Translations under genes and position numbers: made by a program
NCBI RefSeq assembly: GCF_002285415.1
Contig: NZ_NSBU01000007.1
Span: 684,501-748,500, forward strand
Source: Actibacterium pelagium
Lineage (GTDB): Bacteria; Pseudomonadota; Alphaproteobacteria; Rhodobacterales; Rhodobacteraceae
DNA: 64,000 bases
Reading direction: 5' to 3'
In this document: piece after piece, positions 1-8,171 of the stretch
How the letters are laid out: every line of letters begins with the position of its first letter
Numbering within the stretch: the first letter of the stretch is position 1
Notes under the pieces: generated by a model
Database searches by the model: none
Seen by the model: the letters and a program-made list of their open reading frames with translations, nothing else
Told to the model about the DNA's origin: nothing

Positions 1-354
1 TGAGAAGGCACCTAGCTGATCTGCCAGACGATTTAAATCTGGGTCGTAAGGGGCGGTTATGACCTCTTTCGCACCCAGTTCTGCGCCAGCGGCCAAAAAG
101 GGCTCAAGCGCCGAAATATCCTTATCGGGTTCGATTTTCATAAACTCGATGTCGTGAACAAGTATACCTGTGTCGTGCAGGGCGGCCTTGGTTTCCTGCA
201 TCATCACCGGATCGTCCATGAGCGGATAGCCGGGGCTTGTCGGGGTTACCTGAATTAAGCGGAGGCCAACCGCGTCAAATCCCACTTTTCCCGCTAGGCG
301 GATCAGCTCGGGCGGAGGCAGGTCAATTGCCGTAAGATGTGCGAGTGATAGCAT
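1..354 (-). CDS. Sugar phosphate isomerase/epimerase-like TIM-barrel protein (partial, runs off left edge)
   Basis: Only the first 118 codons are inside the window; the 3' end lies beyond base 1. The reading frame opens at an ATG (352-354) preceded by GAGG on the minus strand, 8 bp after the stop of the FAD enzyme, so the two are one operon. The visible protein begins MLSLAHLTAIDLPPPELIRL and continues with alternating beta/alpha segments (for example VHDIEFMKIEPD, AAGAELGAKEVITAP) as in the AP-endonuclease-2/xylose-isomerase-like TIM-barrel family. Members isomerise, epimerise or dehydrate sugar-like acids. Position beside a hydroaromatic-acid cluster suggests a role in the same pathway, but the substrate cannot be read from the sequence. 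Confidence 0.7.
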   Translation of the reverse strand, partial: MLSLAHLTAIDLPPPELIRLAGKVGFDAVGLRLIQVTPTSPGYPLMDDPVMMQETKAALHDTGILVHDIEFMKIEPDKDISALEPFLAAGAELGAKEVITAPYDPDLNRLADQLGAFS

Positions 355-362
355 GAACGACC

Positions 363-2063
363 TCAGCTTTCTTTTGCAGCATGGCGCCCGGCAATGAACC
401 CAAAGGTCAGAGCCGGTCCAAGGTTGATTCCGCCTGCGGGGTAGTGCCCCCCCATGACGCTCGACATATCAGTTCCGGCTGCATAAAGGCCGCGGATGGG
501 GTCTTCGTTGTCATCAAGGACCCGCGCGTTTCCGTCTGTCTTCAATCCTGAGAAGGTGCCGAAGCTGCCCGGCACGACCTTCACTGCATAAAAGGGCCCA
601 TTTTCGATAGGGGCGAGACATGGATTTGGGCGCACATCCGGGTCGCCCTGAAGCCTCATATAAGGTGTTGTTCCACGTCCAAACCTTGGATCCTCGCCGC
701 GACGAGCATCCTCATTGAAATCTGCAACGGTGGCTTCAAGGCCGGCCGTGTCGATACCACAGGCCTTGGCCAAGTCGGCAAGCGTCTTCCCGCGGGTCAG
801 GTAACCGCTTTGCAGCCATCCTGAAATCGGGATCGGGGCAGGGCGTACGATTCCCAACCCATAGCGACGCAGGAAGCGGTGGTCGCAGATCAACCAAGAC
901 GCGGTCTCTTGGCCGTCTGGAACCTTGGTCAGCATTTCTCGGACATAATCGTGATAGCCAAGGCCCTCGTTACAGAACCTTTGTCCGTCGGCCAGTACCC
1001 CGATCACGCCGGGTTTGCCGCGGTCGATAATATGGGGGAATACTCCGGTACTTCCATCTGGCCATGTAACCTGAGAAACCGGGCACCACGCCCCGGGGGC
1101 TGCAACCGAAAGGTCTTGGTGCCCGCCGGCCGTTTCACCAAGGCGCAACCCATCACCGGTGGCCGACGGAACCGCTAGCGTCAGGTGTTCTTCTGGTCGG
1201 GGAAATGTGCTTTCTCGACGCGCCAGGTCATTGGCATAGCCACCGCAGGCAAGAACGACACCGTGCTTGGCGTGGATCGTGGTTTTGCCTGCCTCGCTTT
1301 CAACAACCGCCCCGATGACGCCGGTTTGGTCTTGCAATAGCTCCGTTATCTTGTGGCTCGGGCGAAGGTCGACGCCCTTGTCCAAAGCGGCCCGTAAGAG
1401 ACGACCGATCAGCGCGTTGCCATTTCGAAGCTGCATACCACGCCCATAGCGCAATAAATCCCACAGGTGGCGACCGAAGCGAAGGCTGACATAAGCCATC
1501 GACTTCACGGACCGAGTGGCGGTCAAAAAGGCTCGCAGGTCCGGACCAGCTTGTATCGTCATGCCAAGAAAGGTTGTTTCTTTCATGGGCGGTCTTAGAA
1601 GGTCAACGTCATCCCCGAGAGATCGGGCATCATAGGGCTGCGCGATCACAGATCGTCCCCCCATGCCGGCGCCGGGCAATTCAGAGTAGGTGTCAGGAAT
1701 CTTTGCTCCGCAATCGAAGGTCAGTGCGGTATTGTCTTCGAAAAACGCGACCATTTCGGGTGCTGCTTTCAAAAACGCGTCCACTAGTTCGGGCCGAAAG
1801 TTGTTGCCTAGAACTGCCTTCAAATACCTGCGCGGTGCCTCGATTTCTTCAAGGATACCGTGACGTTTTGCGACCGGGTTACACGGAGCCCATATCCAGC
1901 CCCCCGACAGTGCCGAGGTCCCGCCAAGCGTCATGTCCTTTTCAATAAGAATGACCTTCAGACCGTGATGCGCGGCGACGACTGCTGCTGCGAAGCCAGC
2001 CGCACCAGAGCCGGCTACCAACAGGTCACAGGTTTCGATTTTTGAATTGTTCGAAGTCGACAA
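363..2063 (-). CDS. FAD-dependent oxidoreductase, fumarate reductase/3-ketosteroid dehydrogenase-like flavoprotein
   Basis: A 566-aa flavoprotein. Seen: an N-terminal Rossmann motif G18-x-G20-x-x-G23, an acidic residue E41 ending the second strand, the GGTS segment at 47-50, and the C-terminal GGINLGPALTFGF segment that closes the FAD site in this family. Length fits the fumarate-reductase-like flavoproteins that desaturate or oxidise ring and dicarboxylate substrates; KstD-type ketosteroid dehydrogenases are relatives. The start is a TTG at 2061-2063, with no better in-frame ATG. It is transcribed away from the LysR gene at 2185 and heads an operon with the TIM-barrel gene. Inference: it oxidises an intermediate of the quinate/shikimate-like cluster opposite. 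Substrate unknown. Confidence 0.82.
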   Translation of the reverse strand: MSTSNNSKIETCDLLVAGSGAAGFAAAVVAAHHGLKVILIEKDMTLGGTSALSGGWIWAPCNPVAKRHGILEEIEAPRRYLKAVLGNNFRPELVDAFLKAAPEMVAFFEDNTALTFDCGAKIPDTYSELPGAGMGGRSVIAQPYDARSLGDDVDLLRPPMKETTFLGMTIQAGPDLRAFLTATRSVKSMAYVSLRFGRHLWDLLRYGRGMQLRNGNALIGRLLRAALDKGVDLRPSHKITELLQDQTGVIGAVVESEAGKTTIHAKHGVVLACGGYANDLARRESTFPRPEEHLTLAVPSATGDGLRLGETAGGHQDLSVAAPGAWCPVSQVTWPDGSTGVFPHIIDRGKPGVIGVLADGQRFCNEGLGYHDYVREMLTKVPDGQETASWLICDHRFLRRYGLGIVRPAPIPISGWLQSGYLTRGKTLADLAKACGIDTAGLEATVADFNEDARRGEDPRFGRGTTPYMRLQGDPDVRPNPCLAPIENGPFYAVKVVPGSFGTFSGLKTDGNARVLDDNEDPIRGLYAAGTDMSSVMGGHYPAGGINLGPALTFGFIAGRHAAKES

Positions 2064-2141
2064 AATGAGAGCTTTCGATCGTATTTGCGAAGAACCTCTG
2101 CGACAGAGTGGGTAACGTCAATTGCTTGTTTGGGTGAGTTA

Positions 2142-2156
2142 ATAACATTAAGTTAA
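2142..2156. promoter_or_regulatory. Probable LysR operator in the divergent promoter region
   Basis: The 15-mer ATAACATTAAGTTAA contains the interrupted palindrome TAAC-N5-GTTA, a T-N11-A LysR box. It lies between the divergent flavoprotein and LysR genes and closely matches a second copy at 3132-3146 upstream of tctC, which argues that both are bound by the LysR protein encoded between them. Confidence 0.6.
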
Positions 2157-2184
2157 TCGCAAGGGTTGGTCAGGGAGGAGCAAA

Positions 2185-3123
2185 ATGGCGGAAATGACGC
2201 TTCGTCAGATAGAGGTCATTCGTGCGGTTATGATGACCGGTACCATTACGGGTGCGGGAAAGATGTTAAATGTCTCAGCGCCGGGCATCAGTCGTTTGGT
2301 GAAACATACAGAAGAATCTCTGGGTATTCGGCTGTTCGAACGCAAAGCGGGGCTTTTCACTCCATCCGTTGAAGCAGGTCCGGTTTTCGATCAGATACGA
2401 GAGGTTTATCGGGGTGTCGAGAATCTGCAGGAATCGATTGGCTCCTTGCAAAAAGGGGAAGATGTCAGCCTTGCGTTTGCTTCGGCTCCTTCCGTCGCAC
2501 AGTTCATCGCAGCGCGTGTTTTAAAGCGGGTTAGGTCCCGTTACGACGATCTGTTCATCGACCTAAATATCCTCAAGATCGAAGAGACCCCGGATTACTT
2601 GCTGCTTGAGCGGGGCGAATTCGTAATCATGTCTTCCGAGGTTCAAAACGCGGCAATCGAGAATGAGAAAATCGCCGAAGGACGTCTGGTGGTGATTCTG
2701 CCAGAAGGGCACCCATTGGCCGAGAAAGCCGAAGTATCCGTTCATGATCTGGTCGATGAAAAAATCATCAGCATGGATCCAATGGACCCCTATGGTGCAA
2801 AACTGGCGAAACCCTTTTTGGATGAGGGCATCGAGATACATCATTCGATGCGAGGACGCTTCGCGCAGACCGTGGTTAGTCTTGTAAGGCATGGATTGGG
2901 GGTCGCGCTTATCGACGTGTTTTCGGTGGCCGAAGTCTATATGCCGGGCCTAGTACGCAGGCCTCTGAAAGAAGAGCATTCTATCGAGATCTTTATTGCC
3001 CGCCGTAAAGGGCGAGTGCTGTCGAACTTCGCCGAATATACCATCCGTAACTTCAAACGTGAACTTTCGCTCGCTGTCGAGCATCAGCCTTGGCTTACTG
3101 AAACGGCGAAAAGTCAGAAGTGA
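2185..3123 (+). CDS. LysR-family transcriptional regulator of the adjacent transport/catabolic cluster
   Basis: A 312-aa LysR protein. The N-terminal winged helix-turn-helix spans about residues 4-62 (helices around TITGAGKMLNVSAPGISRLV, then FERKAGLFTPS), followed by a two-lobed LysR substrate-binding domain from about residue 90. The ATG at 2185 follows GGGAGGAGC, a strong ribosome site. It is divergent from the FAD enzyme and lies directly upstream of tctCBA and the hydroaromatic-acid genes. Matching T-N11-A boxes occur in both flanking intergenic regions (2142-2156, 3132-3146). Inference: it senses the transported acid or a pathway intermediate and controls both transcription units. Confidence 0.87.
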   Translation: MAEMTLRQIEVIRAVMMTGTITGAGKMLNVSAPGISRLVKHTEESLGIRLFERKAGLFTPSVEAGPVFDQIREVYRGVENLQESIGSLQKGEDVSLAFASAPSVAQFIAARVLKRVRSRYDDLFIDLNILKIEETPDYLLLERGEFVIMSSEVQNAAIENEKIAEGRLVVILPEGHPLAEKAEVSVHDLVDEKIISMDPMDPYGAKLAKPFLDEGIEIHHSMRGRFAQTVVSLVRHGLGVALIDVFSVAEVYMPGLVRRPLKEEHSIEIFIARRKGRVLSNFAEYTIRNFKRELSLAVEHQPWLTETAKSQK

Positions 3124-3131
3124 TCCGCCTA

Positions 3132-3146
3132 TTAACATCAAGTTAA
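3132..3146. promoter_or_regulatory. Probable LysR operator upstream of tctC
   Basis: TTAACATCAAGTTAA is a perfect TTAAC-N5-GTTAA interrupted palindrome of the T-N11-A type, starting 8 bases after the LysR stop codon and about 120 bases before tctC. It nearly repeats the box at 2142-2156, so the same regulator probably acts on the tct operon. Confidence 0.62.
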
Positions 3147-3253
3147 AAGCGGCGCTACTTAGGTATTTGACGTTACATGCGGATTGCGTCAATTAATCCG
3201 ACGTGATCTGCCAAATCTGGCAGGATGAACACGAAGCCCTTTGGGAGGAAATA

Positions 3254-4249
3254 ATGAAACGTTTCGTATTCGGAGCTCTGTCAGCTCTGGCTCTGACCTC
3301 GACCGCTGCACTGGCCGAGTATCCAGAAAAAGAAATTCAAGGCATCATTCAGTGGGGCGCCGGTGGTTCGACTGACACCGTAATGCGTTCGGTTACCCCG
3401 CATGCAGAGGCGGCTCTGGGTGGTACTGTCGTCATGCAAAACATGACTGGTGGCGTTGGCGCAATCGCGCTGAACCATGTTGTTGGCGAAGACGCTGACG
3501 GCTACACGCTGCTGATGGGCGCTGAAAATCCGATGCTGTACAAGATCATGGGTCTGGGCGACAAAGACTATAACGACTTTACCCCGATCAGCATTCTGGC
3601 ACGCGGCACCCCGATGCTGGTTGCCAACCCTGACGCGCCTTACAACACCTACGCCGAGCTGATGGACTACATCAAAGCCAACCCCGGCGAAGTTCGTTTC
3701 GGCGCAACTGGCCCCGGCGGTCTGCCGTCGGTCGTGACCGCAATGATCAACACCATTGAGGGCGATCTGGACGTGATTTCGGTTCCTTACGATGGTGACG
3801 GCCCCGCGCTGACCGCGCTGCAGGGTGGTGCTATTGACGTAATGCCTGCCGTTCTGGGTGCCGCGATCGAAGGTGTTCGCGCCGGTAAGATGAAACCGCT
3901 GGCCGTGTTCGACGTCGAGCGTAACGAAAAACTGCCAGACGCACCGGTCGTGACCGAGTTCAACGCTGCCTTTGAAACTTATCTGCCTTGGGGCCCGTTC
4001 TTTGGCGTATTCGTTAAGAACGGCACTCCGGACGATGTCATCGCCAAACTGCAAGCAGCATACGCGGAAGGCGCCAAGCACCCCGACTTTGTCGAGCTGA
4101 TGGACAACCGTGGCTTCACCATGATGGGCATCTCGGGTGCCGAAGCGGATGCCTTCCTGAGCAAGTGGCAGCAAGGTACAGCATGGCTGCTGCAGGACGC
4201 AGGTCTTGCCAAGAACTCGCCTGAAGAGTTCGGTATTGCACGCCCGTAA
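3254..4249 (+). CDS. tctC: Tripartite tricarboxylate transporter substrate-binding protein (TctC/Bug family)
   Basis: A periplasmic solute-binding protein of 331 aa, counted from the ATG at 3254, which follows GGGAGGAA; an upstream in-frame ATG at 3203 would precede the signal peptide and has no ribosome site. The signal peptide MKRFVFGALSALALTSTAALA is followed by mature EYPEKEIQ. The GAGGSTDTVMR and GPGGLPSVVTA segments and the overall length fit the Bug/TctC family, which captures carboxylic acids for the TctAB membrane pair encoded directly downstream. A hairpin with a T-run (4289-4331) after the gene may keep its transcript more abundant than tctBA. Inference: the ligand is an organic acid such as quinate, shikimate or dehydroshikimate, given the downstream enzymes. 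Confidence 0.9.
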   Translation: MKRFVFGALSALALTSTAALAEYPEKEIQGIIQWGAGGSTDTVMRSVTPHAEAALGGTVVMQNMTGGVGAIALNHVVGEDADGYTLLMGAENPMLYKIMGLGDKDYNDFTPISILARGTPMLVANPDAPYNTYAELMDYIKANPGEVRFGATGPGGLPSVVTAMINTIEGDLDVISVPYDGDGPALTALQGGAIDVMPAVLGAAIEGVRAGKMKPLAVFDVERNEKLPDAPVVTEFNAAFETYLPWGPFFGVFVKNGTPDDVIAKLQAAYAEGAKHPDFVELMDNRGFTMMGISGAEADAFLSKWQQGTAWLLQDAGLAKNSPEEFGIARP

Positions 4250-4288
4250 TTAAATTGGATTGGGCGGGATTTCCCGTCCAAACCCTTT

Positions 4289-4331
4289 TGGCGCCGGCCT
4301 CGTTACAGCAGGTGCGGCGCCATTTTCTTTC
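4289..4331 (+). terminator. Intra-operon hairpin and T-run between tctC and tctB (attenuator-like)
   Basis: Arms TGGCGCCG (4289-4296) and CGGCGCCA (4315-4322) are perfect complements, followed by TTTTCTTTC. A second inverted repeat (TTGGGCGGGA with its partner) lies just upstream around 4259-4280. Such partial terminators commonly make the binding protein more abundant than the permease. Confidence 0.6.
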
Positions 4332-4352
4332 ATGCGACTTGGGGAGGACGTC

Positions 4353-4919
4353 ATGCAGCATATTGATCCCGAACACCACGACGGCACGTCGGACGCCACA
4401 CCTGGCGGAACTGAAAACATGCGCCGCCCAGGGGAACTGATCTTTGGCGTCGTCATGCTGGTGACCAGTCTTGGTCTGTTGTGGAGCGCTTACGGTATTT
4501 CCGGTTTCGAAGCCCTGTCTGCGCCTGGATCTGTGCCGATGGCCACAACGCTTGCGATGGTCATCTCGGCCGCGCTGATCGTTGCAAAGACTGCGCGCTT
4601 GCCGCTGGATACCTCGGAAACCCTGTCACGTGATATCTTGCCCGGCGTTGTTTTGATTTTTGCCGCTGCTCTTGTCGGTTATGGCATTTTGCTGAAGCCC
4701 TTCGGGTTCCTCCCGACCTCGGCCCTGTTCCTGATTGGTGCGATCAAGCTGTTGGCGCGCCGCGGTTGGGGTTGGACGCTGACAGTCGCGCTTAGCAGCC
4801 TGATTGTGATCTGGCTGATCTTCCGCATTGTCTTCACCGTTCTGATGCCCGCAGGCATCGTCCCCGAGGCCGAATTCATCCAATTTTTCCGTGATCTGAC
4901 CAATGGGGGTGACGCGTAA
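4353..4919 (+). CDS. tctB: Tripartite tricarboxylate transporter small membrane subunit (TctB)
   Basis: A 188-aa protein from the ATG at 4353, preceded by GGGGAGGA; longer in-frame starts run into the hairpin after tctC. It has a polar N-terminal tail and four predicted membrane segments, near residues 30-48, 58-76, 95-115 and 130-165, the usual TctB size and topology. TctB is the small, poorly conserved partner of the TctA permease and works with the TctC binding protein in secondary, ion-coupled carboxylate uptake. The stop overlaps the tctA start as TAATG at 4917-4921, so translation is coupled. Confidence 0.85.
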   Translation: MQHIDPEHHDGTSDATPGGTENMRRPGELIFGVVMLVTSLGLLWSAYGISGFEALSAPGSVPMATTLAMVISAALIVAKTARLPLDTSETLSRDILPGVVLIFAAALVGYGILLKPFGFLPTSALFLIGAIKLLARRGWGWTLTVALSSLIVIWLIFRIVFTVLMPAGIVPEAEFIQFFRDLTNGGDA

Positions 4920-6439
4920 TGGACGCCCTGATGAACTTTTTGACCGTCTTCACGCAGCCCCAGCTTCTTATGTTGGTGGGTTTGGGGACTTTTGCCGGTG
5001 TCTACGTCGGTGCAATCCCGGGACTGTCGGTCACCATGGCCGTGTCGATCCTGATTTCGTTTACTTTCTCTTGGGATGTTTACCCCGCAATTTCGTTGAT
5101 GATCGGCATCTACATGGGCGGTGTCTATGGTGGGTCGCGTACAGCGATCTTGCTGAACATTCCCGGCGCGCCATCGGCGATTGCCACGGCATTGGATGGA
5201 TATCCGATGGCGAAGCGCGGTGAAGCTGGAACGGCCATTGGCGTAACCACAGTAATGTCGTTCATCGGTGGTTTCATCGGAATCGGCGTTCTGGCCGTAG
5301 CTGCGCCGGTGGTCTCTGACTTTGCGCTGAAGTTTCAGCCCCGCGACTACATGCTGTTGGCAATTCTCGGAATTCTGCTGGTTGGGTCCCTGTCACAAGG
5401 TAGCCTTTTGAAAGGTATCTTTGCTGGCGCATTGGGCATCGCAATTGGGGCGGTCGGACGTGACCCGCTTACTTTCACCGAACGCTTCACATTCGATTTC
5501 CGACTTCTTGAGGGGGGGATTTCGTTCATCGCCGTGATGATCGGTATGTTCGGCGTTTCCGAAGCGCTTCTTCAATTGCACCACGTAGACAAGGACGCCG
5601 TACGCCAGAAGATCAATCGCATCGTGCCTTCTTTGTCGACCGTGAAGAAGCATCTGCCACTGTCACTGCAAACGTCCACCATCGGCGTCATTATTGGTGC
5701 GCTACCCGGCACCGGTGGAGATATCGCTGCACTGATGGCTTATGACCACGCGAAACGGGTTACGAAGGACCCCGAGCGCGAGTTTGGTGATGGCGCGATG
5801 GAGGGGCTTATTGCACCTGAAACCGCCAATAACTCTGCGGTGGGCGGTGCCTTCATTCCGATGATGACCCTTGGTATTCCCGGCGACGCCGTGACCGCGA
5901 TTATGATCGGTGCGCTCTTCATCCATGGCCTGAACCCTGGCCCCATGTTGATGATCGACCAGCCTGACATGTTCTGGTTCATCGTCGGCGCCTTGGTTAT
6001 GGCCAATATCTTCATGGTGATTTTTGGTCTGACTGGCATCAAGCTGTTCACCAAGATCGTCGAGATGCCTCGTTCGGTTCTGATCCCGCTGATCATGCTT
6101 CTGTCCATCGTCGGGGCCTATGCCGTGAACAACTCGATCACCGACGTTTACTGGATGCTTGGTTTTGGTGTCTTCGGCTATTTCATGCGCCACTATGGCT
6201 ATCCGCTTGGCCCAGTCATTCTTGGTGTGATCCTGTCGCGCCTTCTGGATGACAACTGGCGCCGCGCGATCATTTCGGAACGCGAAGATCTGGGCCGCTT
6301 CTTTGAAGGGATATTCACAAGCCCACTGTCTTTGGTCCTGTTCATTGCCGTGATCTTGATCTTCGTTAGCCAAACCCCGCTGTGGACCCGTGGCAAAAGA
6401 ATGCTTCTGGGTCGCAAATCAGAAAGTACCTCCAAATGA
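4919..6439 (+). CDS. tctA: Tripartite tricarboxylate transporter large permease (TctA)
   Basis: A 506-aa membrane protein with about a dozen hydrophobic segments. Two glycine/proline-rich signature loops characteristic of TctA are visible: VGAIPGLSVTMA near residue 30 and IGALPGTGGDIAALMAYDHA near residue 258. It forms the transport channel of the tct system with the upstream tctC and tctB products. Its start overlaps tctB and its stop overlaps the next gene (ATGA at 6436-6439), so the transporter and the two dehydrogenases downstream are one translationally coupled operon. This is the main reason for linking uptake to shikimate-type metabolism. Confidence 0.93.
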   Translation: MDALMNFLTVFTQPQLLMLVGLGTFAGVYVGAIPGLSVTMAVSILISFTFSWDVYPAISLMIGIYMGGVYGGSRTAILLNIPGAPSAIATALDGYPMAKRGEAGTAIGVTTVMSFIGGFIGIGVLAVAAPVVSDFALKFQPRDYMLLAILGILLVGSLSQGSLLKGIFAGALGIAIGAVGRDPLTFTERFTFDFRLLEGGISFIAVMIGMFGVSEALLQLHHVDKDAVRQKINRIVPSLSTVKKHLPLSLQTSTIGVIIGALPGTGGDIAALMAYDHAKRVTKDPEREFGDGAMEGLIAPETANNSAVGGAFIPMMTLGIPGDAVTAIMIGALFIHGLNPGPMLMIDQPDMFWFIVGALVMANIFMVIFGLTGIKLFTKIVEMPRSVLIPLIMLLSIVGAYAVNNSITDVYWMLGFGVFGYFMRHYGYPLGPVILGVILSRLLDDNWRRAIISEREDLGRFFEGIFTSPLSLVLFIAVILIFVSQTPLWTRGKRMLLGRKSESTSK

Positions 6440-7284
6440 CAACGACCCCTGATCTGCTGCTCGGCCTGATTGGTGACAATATTTCACGGTCCCGATCCCC
6501 GCTCCTCCATAAGTTGGCCGGGCAGCAGAACGCTATGGACGTGCGTTATGACCGACTAATCCCTGTAGAGTTGGGCGCAAAGTTTGACGCCGTTTTTGAC
6601 GACTGCAAACGGAAGGGGTATCGCGGCATCAACGTCACGTACCCCTACAAAGAGCTTGCCACGCATAAGGCCCAGATCGACGATCCGCTGGTGCGCTCCA
6701 TCGGAGCCATCAACACCGTGCTGTTCGAGGACGCTGGACCCAAGGGATTCAACACAGACTACTCTGGCTTCAAGGCAGGGTATCGCAATGTCCGCGGGGA
6801 CGCAGAGCCGGGGGTGGTCTGCCTGATCGGAACCGGTGGAGTAGGGCGTGCGGTTGCCTTTGGGCTTCTCTCTTTGGGTGCGACAGAAATTCGCCTTTTG
6901 GACCGTGATGAAGCCAAGGCCAAGGCGCTTGCAGCTGATCTGAAATCTGCGGGTTCAGAGACCCGGATCGTAGTTTCATCTGATCAGGCGACTGCCTGTG
7001 AGGGGGTGGATGGGGTGGTCAACTGCACCCCTGTCGGCATGGTTGGCTACGAAGGAACTCCGTTGTCCGCGTCATATATGAAAGGTGCCAATTGGGCCTT
7101 TGATGCGGTTTACACACCGGTCGATACGCAGTTTCTGACGGACGCTGCAGCGGCAGGGCTGGATATCATCTCTGGCTATGAGTTGTTCATCTATCAAGGT
7201 GTACACGCCTGGGCGCTGTTCGCTGAAAAACCCTTGGACGAAACCCTGCTTCGTGCCGACCTGCTGGAAACGCAGGAGGATTAA
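6436..7284 (+). CDS. Shikimate/quinate dehydrogenase family enzyme 1 (NAD-type signature)
   Basis: A 282-aa member of the AroE/YdiB family, counted from the ATG at 6436 that overlaps the tctA stop. Seen: substrate-binding SRSRSP (17-22), catalytic Lys72 in NVTYPYKE, Asp108 in GFNTDYSGF, and a GTGGVG dinucleotide loop (132-137). The second nucleotide strand ends LLDRD, with Asp156 where NAD users carry an acidic residue instead of the NR(T/S) of NADP-dependent AroE. Inference: a catabolic NAD-dependent quinate or shikimate dehydrogenase rather than the biosynthetic AroE, supported by the operon with tct and quiC. A second, different paralogue follows directly. Confidence 0.85.
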   Translation: MTTTPDLLLGLIGDNISRSRSPLLHKLAGQQNAMDVRYDRLIPVELGAKFDAVFDDCKRKGYRGINVTYPYKELATHKAQIDDPLVRSIGAINTVLFEDAGPKGFNTDYSGFKAGYRNVRGDAEPGVVCLIGTGGVGRAVAFGLLSLGATEIRLLDRDEAKAKALAADLKSAGSETRIVVSSDQATACEGVDGVVNCTPVGMVGYEGTPLSASYMKGANWAFDAVYTPVDTQFLTDAAAAGLDIISGYELFIYQGVHAWALFAEKPLDETLLRADLLETQED

Positions 7285-8171
7285 TGACTTCTGCTCCCGC
7301 CATTTCTTCGATTTCCGGAAAGACGCGCCTGATCGGATTGTTCGGCTCTCCAGTTGATCACAGCCGTTCTCCGGTAATGCAGAACAGCACCTTTGAAGCG
7401 ATGGGGCTGGACTATGTTTACCTAGCCTTCGATGTTGGGGGCGATCACGTGGAAGAGGCAGTTTCAGCGCTGCGTGCGCTGAACATGCGAGGGGCCAATG
7501 TAACCATGCCCCTTAAGCGCGCAATCATTCCGCACCTTGATGCGCTCTCAGAGGCGGCAGAGTTGGCAGGGGCGGTCAATGTGATTGTTAATGATGAGGG
7601 TAAGCTCACCGGCCAAATCTCTGATGGGGAAGGCTTCATGCTTTCGTTGAGGGATGCGGGTCACGATGTTGTTGGTCAGCGAATGGTCATCCTTGGTGCC
7701 GGAGGCGCTGCAATCGCGGTGGCTGTTCAAGCCGCTTTGGACGGTGTGTCTGAAATCGTTCTTTTCAACCGACGCGATGCCTTTTTCGAAGAAGCCCGGG
7801 GGTTGATCGAACGGCTTCAACAACGTGATTTGCCTATTCGTTTGGCTGATCTCGAGGACCACGCACTTTTGGCTGAAGCCATTAGGGACGCGGATATTCT
7901 TGTCAACGCGACCCCCGTCGGAATGGAAGGCAGTCTTTCCAAGACCGCGCTGCCTGATCTTGAATTGCTTCGGGCCGAGCTTTTGGTTTGTGACCTGATT
8001 TATGTGCCCCGCGAAACCCGTCTTCTGCGCGAAGCGGCAGCGCGTGGTTGTCGAACAGTGCCCGGTACTGGAATGCAACTTTGGCAGGCAGCCCCAGCTT
8101 TTCGGCTTTGGACCGGTGTCGACATGGATATGACCGTCGCTAGACAAGCCCTCTATGGAGCTGACACATGA
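7284..8171 (+). CDS. Shikimate/quinate dehydrogenase family enzyme 2 (divergent active-site motif)
   Basis: A 295-aa AroE-family protein starting in a TAATG overlap with the preceding gene. Seen: SRSP near residues 27-30, Lys78 in NVTMPLK, a GAGGAA nucleotide loop (138-143) and FNRRD (161-165), which resembles the NADP-type NR(T/R) motif. The conserved NTDG segment reads QISDGEG, keeping the catalytic Asp114 but replacing Asn and Thr by Ile and Ser, so substrate contacts differ from classical shikimate dehydrogenases. The pair therefore differs both in probable cofactor and in active site. Inference: one enzyme may oxidise quinate to 3-dehydroquinate and the other shikimate to 3-dehydroshikimate, or they may act on different stereoisomers. 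Confidence 0.83.
   Translation: MTSAPAISSISGKTRLIGLFGSPVDHSRSPVMQNSTFEAMGLDYVYLAFDVGGDHVEEAVSALRALNMRGANVTMPLKRAIIPHLDALSEAAELAGAVNVIVNDEGKLTGQISDGEGFMLSLRDAGHDVVGQRMVILGAGGAAIAVAVQAALDGVSEIVLFNRRDAFFEEARGLIERLQQRDLPIRLADLEDHALLAEAIRDADILVNATPVGMEGSLSKTALPDLELLRAELLVCDLIYVPRETRLLREAAARGCRTVPGTGMQLWQAAPAFRLWTGVDMDMTVARQALYGADT

Noticed and set aside
3203-3253. Longer N-terminus for TctC
   Set aside because: It would put 17 residues ahead of a clear signal peptide; the ATG at 3254 has the ribosome site.
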